Shown piece after piece: positions 1 through 11,222 of a DNA stretch of 64,000 bases (the stretch's first letter is position 1; each line of letters opens with the position of its first letter). Below the pieces are notes generated by a model, which did not search any database, was not told the origin of the DNA, and saw only the letters and a list, made by a program, of their open reading frames with translations. The DNA is from Ramazzottius varieornatus (lineage: Eukaryota; Tardigrada; Eutardigrada; Parachela; Ramazzottiidae): NCBI GenBank assembly GCA_001949185.1, contig BDGG01000001.1, positions 7,328,149 through 7,392,148 on the forward strand. Direction: 5' to 3'. The position numbers and the translations under genes were made by a program.

Positions 1-815
1 AAGACCTTGACCCCGCCTGCTCCTTACTCTACTAGGCAAAGTTGAGACTCGCTACTCGGTGCGCTCGATTAGCGTAACTTTTCCACGGAGTTTTTGCTAA
101 CATCTGCTCCTACGTGAGTTTTGAGCGAATCACTGGATTACACAGAATTGTGATCTAAGTGTAGAAAAACGGGAGTTAAAGTTCAATCCTAGTAAGCAAA
201 CCAAAAACGAGATGGACGAGACGACCAAAAAGGCTACAGTTAAAGGCCGAGTCAAATCAAATGACTTGCTAATGCTACCTCTCACCATGATCTTGCTAAA
301 TTTTCAGTTAAAGTACACGTAGTAGTTCTGTTCAGCGTTTATAAGCCGCAGTCACGCCCACAGTCGCACCCAGAGTTACACTACGGATTTCGGTTTCTTT
401 AGGTTGGCAAGCCACAGTTACAGTAGGTATGCAGTTACTGTAACAGTTGGCAATATTTCGAATGCGAAGTCAGCCGCCGAAAGGCGCAGTTAGAACTGTA
501 GTTTCTGTTCGTGCGACACCCTAAGCGAGAAAGATACTGGAGGGTGTCGAAATGTCTAGGAAACTGGAAACTAGTTCTGAGGCAGGACATTTTCGGTTTT
601 CTCTACGTAGGCAGTGCTTCCATAGTAGATCGCAGCACATCGTATTCACAGTGGACAAAGAAGGAACATGGTTCGTTGCATCGCAAAGTTCTCTGAAGGA
701 ATACTGCAGCTATCCAAAACCGTAAATCAACATCTGGTACAGTTAGTTAAAATGGCAGACATACATGAAAAGCACTTTCATGAGGAATCGTAACTCGAAG
801 GCAAAACTATCACAA
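1..815. other. No gene recognised
   Basis: AT-balanced sequence without a convincing exon on either strand. Around 410-450 there are short repeats of an ACAGTTAC/GTAACTG type. It may contain the missing 3-prime exon of the SAHS-like gene that follows, but I could not identify one. Confidence 0.4.
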
Positions 816-924
816 TTAATGGAGGCGACAGGCTTCAGTTTTGCTGCTTGTTATACCAGCGCTTGTGAACGACACCCTCACATTCGGAAGTCTGCAACAA
901 ACGAGCACCGCTGTCAGCAAATTG

Positions 925-1790
925 TCAGACCGGCGTTTCCAGGAAAAAAGCTGCAAAAGAGGAAGTAAGGTTTGATACCTTGGCCAGATTCTGCCCATCC
1001 ATCTCGTAGGTATTATGGATGACCTTGTTATGGGCGGGATACTTGACGGTACCCACCAAAGCACCGCCTTGTTCCTCATAGTTGACAGTGATCTGTTGAC
1101 CGTTATAAGATCCGGGAGTCTCTCGGCCGAGGCGGAAAATAACCTGGAATAACAATAAAAGGACACATAGGCCTCCCTGTCCGGAATACCATGCGTATCA
1201 CACGCATGTTATCGCCACGCTTCTCCATTACGGCACAACATGGAGTAATATGAAAGGCGTTACTACATTCGCGTCGGATAAAGCAACATGACATCCGGCT
1301 GGAAGAAAGCTGCCAGGTCCATCAAACTTACATCGTTAATGTAGCCGGCTTCCTCGACCACGATCTTATGATGGTACTTGTCACCCTTCTTGAAGGTCTG
1401 AAGTGTAACGGGTTGATCCTTCTTCATGTTGGGATGGTTCATGTCGACACCTGTTGAACCCGGAAGCGGAAGTTGGAAGCCAGTCAATCAATGACAGTCA
1501 ATCAAGCGTAAGTCTCCGGCTTACCCATGACAGCAAGGTAAGCCTCCAAATTTTGATCCTTCTCTGGGATAGAGCTCCACTTGCCCAGCCAGAATTTCGA
1601 TCTCCAGTCGAAGTTGTCGACATCAGCTGCTAATCGGTTCGGCGGATCATGTTGATCTCCCCAGGTTTCCCCGTGCCAAACGGAGCCTGGCAGGTCGACA
1701 TTGGCGGCATGACTGGCTGCAAAGTTCCGACGACGTTGGGCAGCCGATGGAGCGGGAGCTGCGTTCTGGATGGGTGCCGGATTAGGCTCC
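925..1790 (-). CDS. SAHS-family secreted heat-soluble protein (N- and C-terminal exons uncertain)
   Basis: Three exons assemble cleanly: (about 1790)-1525, 1450-1332 and 1143-925, with introns of 74 and 188 bp bounded by GTAAG/CAG. The product has F-W-L-G-K-W-S-S near its start, then F-K-K-G-D-K-Y-H-H, F-R-L-G-R-E, an N-G-Q-x-I-T-V-N-Y strand, and a V-K-Y-P...N-K-V-I-H-N-T-Y-E-M-D-G stretch. This order (LGKW, GDxYHH, FxLG, NKxIxxxY) is the tardigrade SAHS signature, a FABP-like beta-barrel secreted and linked to desiccation tolerance. The first coding exon with the signal peptide was not resolved; a hydrophobic candidate starts near 1954 but its splice phase does not fit. The C-terminus is also uncertain: reading straight through gives a stop at 925-927, while family members usually continue with a basic K-R-W-like tail. 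Family call fairly sure, exact ends not. Confidence 0.75.
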
Positions 1791-1890
1791 ACAGTGGGAA
1801 ATAAAGGAGCTGAAGGTGAGGACAGGAAAAGACTTTGCCAGGACGGCCACGTTGCTGACGGTTGCTCACCCTAAAATCTGGATGGAACGG

Positions 1891-3310
1891 TGCAAGCCGA
1901 AACAACAGACCATGCGAAGGCTAAGCGTCAGTATCCGCTTCGTCATTCTCCCGCTTCGCCTGATTTGAATAGGACAGAGTAACAGACCAATCCTGGTGCT
2001 TCTAATGACTCATTGGCAGTATTCGGCGGGTAAACACTCCGTGAAGCACGGTACGGCCTGTCAAAAGCTCGAGGAATCATGCATCAACATAATCCTCATG
2101 AAAACCAATGACTTGATTAGCTGATTAGAAGACAAAACACATAATCGTTACGAGGTAAACGTCCCAATTCGGGCGGGCCAATTTTCTCGTCACAATTTGG
2201 GCGGTCTGTATCTCAGCTGTTTCTGCTCCAAACTGCCTAGTTTTTGCTTCCCAGGGTAGAACATCCTCTCTTCTATCTCTTGTGATAGGTTGAGATATCG
2301 AAAGATGTCAAAGAGTTGCGGAGTCAGCGGTGGGAGGAAGAGGGGTATGCGCAATGTTAAAAAGCCTAAAGTTGTATCAACCGATCTACGGTGATCAATC
2401 AATACAGCGTAGCAAATAACGTATCAACTTTTCGAGCCGCCCGAATTGTGACGAGAAAATTGGCCCGTCCGAATTGTGACGTTTACCTCGTAGCCTTAAT
2501 TTTGATCGAAGGATGGCTTTTTGGCAGGCCAAGTATATTCGCAGCAGCGTCCAGATCGTGGTACCGGAATGTTTACCGCGGTCCGCCGAGCACTGTGCGA
2601 AACTCATCGGTTGAGTCATCTCAGATGACTCTGAAAGTCAGAATTTGATTTTCTTTCTCGGATTATTATTACACTGTACTACTTTTCCTCCCATCAGAAA
2701 TCTTCCGTCCTTTGTTCACTGAAATAGATCTGCATCCATCCGCGTTGATTTTGCCTCAGGTCTTAGCTGGTACCGAGCCATTACTTGTTGCTCATCGTCA
2801 CATTGAGTATCGCAGAAGGAGGTGGAAATCGCGCGCTGGATTTCCAGGTAACCTATGCTTGAAGTCCAATTCCCACTGTCTGATCGAAGCTTCTCTCTTC
2901 TACACGAAGAATGAAGATTTGAATGTGGTGAATCGATCACTGAAATCGAGTCAAACTTCGGCAAAGGTACAACGTGGAAGTTTGTTGAAGCAGCGCCGAC
3001 GTTATCGGTGCTGTTTATGTATTCGCTTGCATCTTTGATTGTTTGATCTGTTATTCATCTGATATTGTTTATTTTCTGCAGTTATCGAAGTCTCCTTCTC
3101 AGGAAGAGTGTGGGACGTAGGAAGTCCCAGTAGTCTTGCCCGTCGTCTGGAAGGAACAGTCGTACAAGATCAAGGTAAACAAGAGTCGAGTTATCGACGT
3201 GGATGTTATTGTTTGTTCCGGCTTGATCCCAGCTCGATGACTCTATTTCTATGTGCGTCGATAAAACATTCGTCTCTAAACTCATTCATGTCTTTTTATG
3301 GCATTACAGG
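1891..3310. other. Intergenic region and probable 5-prime UTR exons of the VAMP gene
   Basis: Apart from the MITE-like element there is no confident coding exon. Consistent splice signals (CAG near 3080, GTAAAC at 3175-3180, acceptor at 3308-3309) suggest non-coding leader exons of the VAMP gene downstream. Confidence 0.45.
2149..2492. repeat. MITE-like element with 56-bp terminal inverted repeats
   Basis: The first 56 bp (2149-2204) and last 56 bp (2437-2492) are reverse complements with only a few mismatches. Both arms contain CACAATT and GGGCC blocks. The 232-bp interior shows no convincing coding sequence. No clear target-site duplication was seen, so the boundaries are those of the inverted repeat, not a proven insertion. 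Confidence 0.75.
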
Positions 3311-3784
3311 ATGTATAATGCAAATTCCGCGGGTGGAGGGACGTCGGGTGCGGGTGGTTCCGGACGTCAGGGAGGTAACAAGATAGAGCAGACACAAAAG
3401 CAAGTCAATGAAGTGATCGACGTGATGAAAGACAACGTCAATCGCGTCCTTGAGCGTGGTGATCGGCTAGCAGACTTGGACGAACGAGCTGACGCGCTGC
3501 AATTTGGAGCTCACCAGTTCCAGGCCACAGCCAAGAAAGTGAAGCGCAAGTACTGGTGGAAGAACCTCAAGATGTGGATCCTCATTGGAGTGATCTTGGC
3601 TGTAATCATTACGGTCATAGTCGTGGCCACGCTTCCCCCAGGTTCAGGTGGCAGTAGCACTTCCGGAAGCCCAACTCCTGGGAAGGTGAACCAGCCCGCT
3701 CCTGCTGCGGATCAACCTAAAGCACTACCACAGAACGGGCTACCGCAAAGTCCGGTGGCACTTCCGGGCCAAGCGAATGGATGA
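3311..3784 (+). CDS. R-SNARE, synaptobrevin/VAMP family
   Basis: 157 residues in one coding exon that begins one base after a TTACAG acceptor, so the leader is probably spliced. After a Gly/Ser-rich N-terminus, residues about 25-90 form the v-SNARE heptad motif: Q-T-Q-K-Q-V-N-E-V, then N-R-V-L-E-R-G-D-R-L with the zero-layer arginine, then D-E-R-A-D-A-L. It continues into the juxtamembrane K-R-K-Y-W-W-K-N-L-K-M and a single hydrophobic anchor (I-L-I-G-V-I-L-A-V-I-I-T-V). This is a vesicle-side SNARE that pairs with syntaxin and SNAP-25-type partners in membrane fusion. Odd feature: about 50 Pro/Gly/Ser-rich residues follow the anchor and would lie in the vesicle lumen or outside the cell; vertebrate VAMP2 ends almost at the membrane. 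Confidence 0.92.
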   Translation: MYNANSAGGGTSGAGGSGRQGGNKIEQTQKQVNEVIDVMKDNVNRVLERGDRLADLDERADALQFGAHQFQATAKKVKRKYWWKNLKMWILIGVILAVIITVIVVATLPPGSGGSSTSGSPTPGKVNQPAPAADQPKALPQNGLPQSPVALPGQANG

Positions 3785-4858
3785 CGCTAGATTCATCGAT
3801 AAATTTGGGACCTCGGCAGATTGTTTCCCAAGTGGCGCCTGTTCCCAGTATTATTGGGTGGAAGCGTGCGCCACTTTGAAAATGGTCTTGTCTGACTCAT
3901 TTGCCGAGCTTCCATTTCTCTTCATCGTTAAAAATAGAAAGTATCAAGATGAAGAACTTTCTCCATGTACGTTGAACTGAAGTGTCGATTTCAATTTATT
4001 TCATCTGATTATCGAAATTGTGTTAATTTGGACGGGAAGATTTCTGATCGAGACTTGCCTTACGTTCTTTTCTAACGTCCATTTTGTACGGAAAGATTTT
4101 GGTTTCGCTGTTGACAGTTTAATGGCTCATTCTCTTCCATCTGGCAGTTTATTCTTGGTGGCGTTGTGAGGAGGAACTTGCACAGTCGTTATCGTTCTGA
4201 TGTACTGCTTGGAATTTTATCGTAATTATTGGACTTTGGAACGAAATTCATTTGTTTGCTGACTTTGCTCCTTGTTATTAACTTACATACCTTCCTTCCG
4301 GAACTTGGGACGATTAAAACCTGTCTGCGGATTTTTGTTGCAACTGAATTCGGTTTTTCTGATGAGCTTTCGAACTCTGGAACAAACGTGGCAATTATAT
4401 CAGACGGATTTAGAAATCAAACGGACTTTTCAACGGGGAAATAGCTGAAACTCTTCAAGAAACTCTTCACGTAAAATGTACAATCAGGAAAACTGGGAAA
4501 TTGCAAAGAACTGTGCTCATAAAAGAAATAAATACAATATAAAGTACGGAAAAGCTACCGGGAACCAGCTCGGACAAAACGGGAGCCTGCTACGCTCAAG
4601 CTGCTTCGGCGACCGTCGGTCGAGTCCTTCATCTCTTTACTCCAACCCAGCGAGGTTTTCCGAGCGACGCACAACTCAGTTACTTCTTCGACTTCCCGTA
4701 GAAGCTGAAAGAAGAAGAAAAGTTTAGTTTGAACCAGAGATAATCTGGCAAATGTCGGCAAATGCCGGCAAACGACTTGGGCAAGATCGTTTTTCGAAGT
4801 GGCGCGCACCACTAGCTAAATAAACGAAAGAGTGTGCAACTTGTCATGACGATCATGA
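3785..4858. other. 3-prime UTR of VAMP and intergenic; half hairpin element
   Basis: No coding exon supported. A single arm of the dispersed CAAGTGGCGCAC hairpin family lies at about 4767-4812, preceded by three short GGCAAATG/GGCAAACG units from 4747. Confidence 0.45.
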
Positions 4859-7800
4859 TTAAAACTCCAAAGCCCCTCTGTGGAAGAACTGCGGAAGTAC
4901 CTCGGGTAGTCGCTCGTTCATTTCCCGGGTGGCGTGGGTCTTGAATAGATTATGGAATTCTTTCGGGTTGTCCAGCTTGAAAGCATCGGCTTCCTTGAGG
5001 AAGGCATCAATATCATGAATTATTCCAGCTGCACTGGCATCAGGAGTTATGGTCCAACGGGCTCCGAGACGGTCCATGCCGTCCCTGCACCACTTTTCTG
5101 CCTGCAAGTATGAATAAATCTAAGATTGATTGAGAGACGCTTTTTGCCACTTTCGGTAAGAGTTCAAAAAAGTGACACAAAAGTGACAAAACCCCCTATC
5201 ACTACTGGGCGAACCGGCACGCCCCTGACCATAGTTCCCCGAAGCTTGGGGCCTTGGGCTTAACTTCCGGCGGCCCTCTGTCAGCGGTGGTTGGATTGCG
5301 CCCGGGGCTTATTTCGAAATTGGACAGATTGCGGGGCACTCCTCGGGCGGTCAGGGGTGGAATCACGATCAAGGTTTCGGTTTACAAACAAACAGAAATG
5401 GTGCCCTGATTGGTTGAACCGAACCCTGACGACTTTTTGTTGACCCTGACGACTCGAAAGCTATCAGGGATTTCGGCTTGTTTGCTGATAATCCAAAACG
5501 GCACCGGGTGCGAGGGGCTTTCGCGTTTTTCCAGCCCTGCACAATGTCTTCTTGCGTGCTTTTGCAACTTCTGTCTAAGATTACTTGGCCATCTCCAAAC
5601 TCAGCGTCTTCCCCTTGCTCCAGCTGCTTGCTGGGTATCGTCTTGACTAAACACGGCAGAAAAGAAAGGTATCTAGGTTATCCTGAGAGGCTGGAAGAAG
5701 CTTGTTCGACGAGCGGGCCTGCTAAGACAGCCATCCTACTCCTACATTGTCAAATCTCGTAGGTTTACCGCTCTTCTGAGCTATTTCCAAGGGTATCCTT
5801 GTACGGATCACCACGTTACTACAGTATATCGGCTACGCATCGTTCCTGAGTGAAAGGACTGCTAATCGTGGCAGAATCTGGTTGGCGGAAGAAGGCTGCG
5901 TCGGTTAACCGTACCTTGAGCCCAGTGATGATGGCTGTCTAGCGCTTCTCCTGGCTACGTCGATAGATTCGCGCAAAATATATATCGAGCCTCCCGTCTT
6001 AGCTTCTTGTACTCTAGCAGAACAGATACGAGAGGTCCAGGTTGATACGTCTGCGCGCAAGGCGGCTTACTGCGGAAGGGAAGACGCTGTGGCAGCCGGA
6101 AACGTCGGTAACGACAAAGTTACAAACCACAACAAAAACTATGCGATTCAACGCACCCTGATTTGAAGCTATCAGGGAAGCCTGTTTGTAGGCGTAACTC
6201 GAACCCTGCGAGCGACCCTGATAGGCTCTGTTTCAAGTAGTTCCGCAATCTCTCTATTTTCAGCTGCTTTTGTTCAGTTTGTTGTCGTTTTTTGTTCCAA
6301 CAAAATCAACTTCTTTGAGTTTGTTACCTTGTTGATCCTCTCCTCCAGCTCCGTACATCTTGCCAGCTTCTCATCACAGTTCCTGGATTTTGACTCCAGG
6401 AGGGCTATCACACCTTCCAGCTCCTTGCACTTTGGACGGATACTGTCGTCAGCGTAATGGCGCGTGGCGATCAGGCGCTTGCCCATAGCGAGAATATCCT
6501 TGGCTTGAGGAGTGATTTCCTGTAAGAAAATTCCAACAAATTTCTTGACCATGCTGTGCAGATGAACATTTCTTTTGAAGGTACTTACCTCAATGTCCTG
6601 AATGATGTCCGCCACGGCTTCGGACTTGACAAGATCGACCGACTGTTCAATCTTATCGTTGAGCTTGTTCAGCGCTTGCAACCTCTCGTTCATCGTCGGC
6701 CACAGATTCCTGAACTTCACCTCGAACTTCCGCAGCTGCTGACATTGAAGAAGCATGGGATAGTGTTCGGACCAGAAGTTGTCGAACTGCTTCTCGACGA
6801 AGGCCAGCCGCTCCATGCAGTCCCGAATGGTTAGGATATTCCTCATCCTGTCAGGCACTCTTTCCAAGTTGACCACTTTCTTCTTATCGTTGTCGAACTG
6901 TAGCATGACTTCCTGTAAGGCGTTCCCGCGCTTTATCCCCTCGTTAACGTCTGTCTTTAGGTGATTCCGCATGACCAGCTGCTCCTTGATCATCTCATCC
7001 GTCTCGTCGGTCTCGTTTGGCAAGTCGGTGTTACGCATCTTGTCCATCACATCCGTCGATTCGGCGTCCAGCTCACACGTGTTCATCTCGTACTTTTCCA
7101 CGGCCTGCAGAAAGCATTCTCAAGGTAAGAAAACAGCATACGCAGAACGAGTTTTTGAGACATGAATGTGATTAAGGTAATTTGGAATTACTGGGAGCTC
7201 GGCAAACAAACTCGACAAGATCGTTTCCAAAGTGGCGCACGTTTCCGGTGTTTACAGCTGAAAGCGTGCGTCACTTCGGAAAAACGACTTGTAGAGTTTG
7301 TCGGTCTAGGTCCCAAAAAACCCGAAAATGTCTCACCAGACGGTGTGAGCACCAGGTTTTGTGATCATACAGCAGCGGTCCTCCAAGGGTGGGTGGTAGT
7401 TGGTCAAGGGTGAAGAAGCCATCACTGCACAGGTCTTCCGCTTTCTGGAGGAACCTGACGGGAAGGTTGTAGCCATTGACTTGCTTCAAGCCAGCACCGA
7501 AAGTCTTCTGTAGAATACTGTTGGGCTCCAGGCAGTAAATCAGCTCTACCGGAGCAGGGAAATGTTCCTGCAAAACACAAACCCAAAGTAAGAGTAGAGA
7601 ACATCATTATTATATACTTCCAGACCTGAACCGAAAATCTGACAACCATTAGTCAAGGCCGTGCTGACTGACGTCGCAGCGGAAGTTCACGGACCATCAG
7701 AGAACCTCGAGAAGTCTTTGCTTTCAGTTGACTTAGGAGGCATTTTGAAGTTCTAAGGTGTGTTTCGTCTGTGTCGACTAGATTTCGACCGACACGAGGT

Positions 7801-9366
7801 TTACTTTTCAGGAGTTTCTGTTGCTTACCCGGATCTTCCATAAGGTTGCGCGGGTTGCTAGCCAGGTATCGTTTCTTCGATCGACGATGATGACGAACCC
7901 TCTCTTTTGCTCGGCATGTCTGAAAGATGAAAGTCTGGTTAGCGCACTATTTTTGGATCCATGAATAAATTTTAGATAGCGAATGGACGTTGATGTGAAC
8001 AAGCATGTGGTGAGATGAAGGCAAGCTGGGTCGTTACTTCAGCTTGATCTTGTGTGCACGCCATGGTGGTTGTTTGGTTTTGCCGATTATAGTTTCAAGA
8101 GCCGGGGTTGTTGCTGGCAGAAACTTGATCGAGAACTGCCGAGTGGTGCAGAGTACACAGCCAGTAAAACTTGTTTCCGTAATTTATGTGATGTGGGCCA
8201 GTGTGGCAGCACAACATTCACCATCGCTAATCTTCCCAATTTGTTTATGAGCGCATTTATGACGACAAGCCCATCTGTTGCGGCCGTCAAGAAGGCCTGA
8301 TGCTATTATTGCCTGCCAAACACTTCGTAATACGGTGATGTAAAGTAAACGATAATCGTCAAAGTCGCGTTTAAAACGGACCAGCTGAGGGAATACGACT
8401 CGTTATGAATAGCGAGAGTTCAACAGGTCCTCGAGTGACTGAAACCTGCCATAGGACCGCTATACCCACCTGAACTCGCGCATGACGTAGATGTTAAATC
8501 AGCGTGTGGCTTGTAACTTGTAAGCTTAAGTGGTTTCACATCGTGACGTCTTAGTCGGACAGTTTAGACTTACGTGTGGATCTTGCAATAGTAGGATAGT
8601 AAGCAGGAGGCTTCTTCGTCGGTGAGGCTGCCAAGACGAGCGTTATCCGGGATAACCAGAATAGGATGGCGTTCTTTGGTCGTTCCACCTGGACGACAAA
8701 TCAAGAATTCGATCAAGCAAAGGGTTCCAATAACAGTAAAATCGAAAAGTCAGATTTCTCTGTTTGAGTCGCGCATTCATGTTTCGTGTCGTAAATTTCC
8801 CCTCCCGGACCTAACGAGTTAGAGTAGCTTGACCCGGGTGAAATTTACGGATGCTGAAATTATACGTTCTTACCTGGAGCGGTAATGGCTTCCTTGTACA
8901 GAAGATCCGGGTGAGGTGCCATCATGCTGATGAGGCTCATCTTGTCTCGCAACTCGTCATAAATGTCCGAATCCTTCTCGGAGCCCGTCCGAGAACTCGT
9001 GTAGGAATCTGTGTCAGACAAGATAAACAAATCAAAGATTTTAGGAGAACGTTGGTCACATGTGTGTATAGATTGAGGTTTTGAGAGAAGAGGACGTATG
9101 ATGAACCAGATTTTGATCAAGAACTTGAAATAAAGCAAGCACAAGAGCATTGCACTCGTGCAAAAGACTGCCAGCAGCAATGTTGACTACAACGCTGCTT
9201 TCAGGTAAGTTGTCTCTGTTGGCCAATGAAAATCGCACCTAGCGAGGAACTGGTTTCTTGTGGGTTCAAGTGTACAACGTTGACTGTGAAAGGTGCATAT
9301 GTATCGATATCGCAGACTTGCACGCCGAATACCGCCGAACTCACCTGCGGATGTTTGTCGTTCCAT
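4859..9366 (-). CDS. Sec14 (CRAL-TRIO)-spectrin repeat protein of the MCF2/Dbl family, without DH-PH
   Basis: Eight exons in consistent phase: 9366-9345, 9008-8874, 8688-8574, 7919-7829, 7567-7337, 7104-6589, 6519-6328, 5101-4859 (514 residues). A Ser/Asp-rich N-terminus leads into a Sec14 domain: H-P-I-L-V-I-P, R-G-F-V-I-I-V-D-R-R-N-D-T-W, then L-G-G-P-L-L-Y-D-H-K-T-W. Spectrin repeats follow, with F-W-S-E-H, L-Q-C-Q-Q-L-R-K-F-E, H-Y-A-D-D-S-I-R-P-K-C-K-E-L and E-K-W-C-R-D-G. These are hallmarks of MCF2/MCF2L (Dbl, Dbs) Rho GEFs. The usual catalytic DH-PH half is missing: the last exon stops shortly after the final spectrin repeat and the next gene is only about 1 kb away. It could be a lipid-binding scaffold like SESTD1 instead of a GEF. 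The start ATG and the first two exons are less sure. Confidence 0.85.
5378..6235. repeat. Duplicated CCCTGA-rich blocks inside the last intron of the Dbl-like gene
   Basis: Two related blocks, 5378-5500 and 6128-6235, share ACAAAC, repeated CCCTGA and an identical AAGCTATCAGGGA, followed by a similar G-C-C-T-G-T-T-T-G-like stretch. They flank about 630 bp without coding potential. They may be the ends of an insertion, because this intron is 1.2 kb in a gene whose other introns are mostly 70-650 bp. Confidence 0.45.
7192..7314. repeat. Dispersed hairpin element (intron of Dbl-like gene)
   Basis: Left arm 7193-7241 and right arm 7265-7314 are imperfect reverse complements centred on AGTGGCGCACG...CGTGCGTCACT. 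The arms extend outward through GATCGTTTCC and CTCGACAAG to GGGAGC. It lies wholly inside the intron 7105-7336. One of the best-preserved copies in the window. Confidence 0.85.
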
Positions 9367-11222
9367 GGCGAAAAACTGCGCCGGTTTGTACCGCAAGTGC
9401 AATATGTGCGGGCGGTTGATGAAAATAGTCTGATGACGTTTGCAAAGTGTCAAGCATGAAGAAGACGGCCCGCCATCGGTTCGCGCGGTACCATGCTTGT
9501 GTCGCTTGAGCTCTCCTTCAGCCGTCACGCTGATAATGCCAAGCAGGTTAATTGCAAAAAAGAGTACGGTGAAAGCCCCGACAGAGATAGCATGGAGCCC
9601 AATGTTATTCCGTGCAGACTCGCGCACTGAAAACAGGTGAGTGGAAAAATAGTATAGCGTGAGAGATTTGGGGTACGAAGGAAGGTGGTTCGTCGAGGAA
9701 GATGCGGAAAAGGGGGTGACAAATTTAGCAGTGACTTTGAGACGGTTGGTTTGTGTCAACAAGAAGTCCGCGTGAGGCTTGTGAGAAAGTCTGGTTGATG
9801 AAGGCCGTTGAAGGTTCGCGGTGGAGTCTTGGGGGAAGGAGTAAACAGGGGCAGCACGTGGATGAACTAAGCTTGTCGAACGTTATGATAACGGGCTTTA
9901 CACGGAAGGCTGCAAAAGCTGAGGTTGAGGACTTCAACTTTAGCACACAGAAAGGACGCTGGGTGATATTTTCCGATCGAAGGTCGAAGCGATTAGAATA
10001 GCGGTATGCGATATCAAAATTTGCCAATTTTTACAGGTGAGTTTGAACAAAGAAACGGACCGATCACGAAGGAGGAACTTTCCACAGAGGGAGAAAAGCA
10101 CGGAAAATGGACCGAAGGCTTTTTTGGAGTGACAGGTAAGAACTGCGGAAAGTCGGAGAAAATCGATCGTCAGAAATCCGTAGGGAAGGTAAGAGTGGGT
10201 GGGATGAAAGGGTGAAGGTACAGACGTCGATATCGTGCGGCGGGGAAAAATGAGGTTGCACCAAGGTGTAACGAAAGGCCCACGGTAATTATCGATCGGA
10301 GGTTCGATGCTTGTGGTGCCCATGCAGGTATAGGTTTAGAGTGATAGATCATGTTTTATTCATATCGACAGGCGAGCGAAGCCAACCAGCGCGTGTCTCC
10401 GTTCATTCTCTGGACGACAACGCGCTGTGTTGGCGTTCTGTCGCTTTCACGAGTGGGTCGTGAAAGCATGCGTGTGGATTTTCTGCCTGATGAGAAAAGA
10501 CTGGTCAGTAGGGAGACGTGGCGGTAGTTGCAAATGCTTCTGTTGTTTCAAGCTGATGTTGGCAGTTTGCGCGTGAAGACTCTGAAGAGGTGCCACGCCC
10601 TGTCATTTTGAGTACTATTGGGTACTGACGAGACGGGCTTGTTGACAGATGGTGACGTTGAACGAAACGCTGTCAGACTTGATAATTGGGTGTGTGGATG
10701 CGTCTGTTGTAAATTTAGAATTTAGAAGAGAAATTAATTGGCAGACGGACTGGTGATGTCATGGCTTGACAGTTTGCTGTTGCTGAGGATAATACTTAAT
10801 TACAGTGATTAAAAATTTAGTGCAAGCTTTGCGAAACGGAGATACAAGGTGTGTTGAACGGTGGATTGGATTGGGGAAAATTTATGAGCGTGGTTGGTGT
10901 GTACCCAAGGCTTGTAGGATAAACTGTGCGACAGAGAAGAGCGCTCGTTTCCGGTCAGAAGCGGAACGTCAGAGAAGAGTTGACGCGATAAGCTCCAGTA
11001 AATTCGCTTCTGCACGAGATTGACGGTGGAAGACGAGAGTAAAATGCTTAGGAAAAAAGGTTGGTGCTGACCGACGTGGGAAACCGTAGTAAATCAAGCA
11101 CATCAAGGTCCATTCAAGCACAGAGGCTTTCTCGATGCCGCTCCTATAAGCTCTAGACTGAACACTTCAATTGAAAGTTTGTAGTCAGGTGGATATAGAG
11201 TCAACTTGTTTGCTGTTCAGAA
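9367..11222. other. No gene recognised between the divergent Dbl-like and secreted-protein genes
   Basis: Several minus-strand frames stay open between 9190 and 10350, but none shows a motif or a consistent splice model. This is probably promoter and leader sequence for the two divergently transcribed neighbours. Confidence 0.4.
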
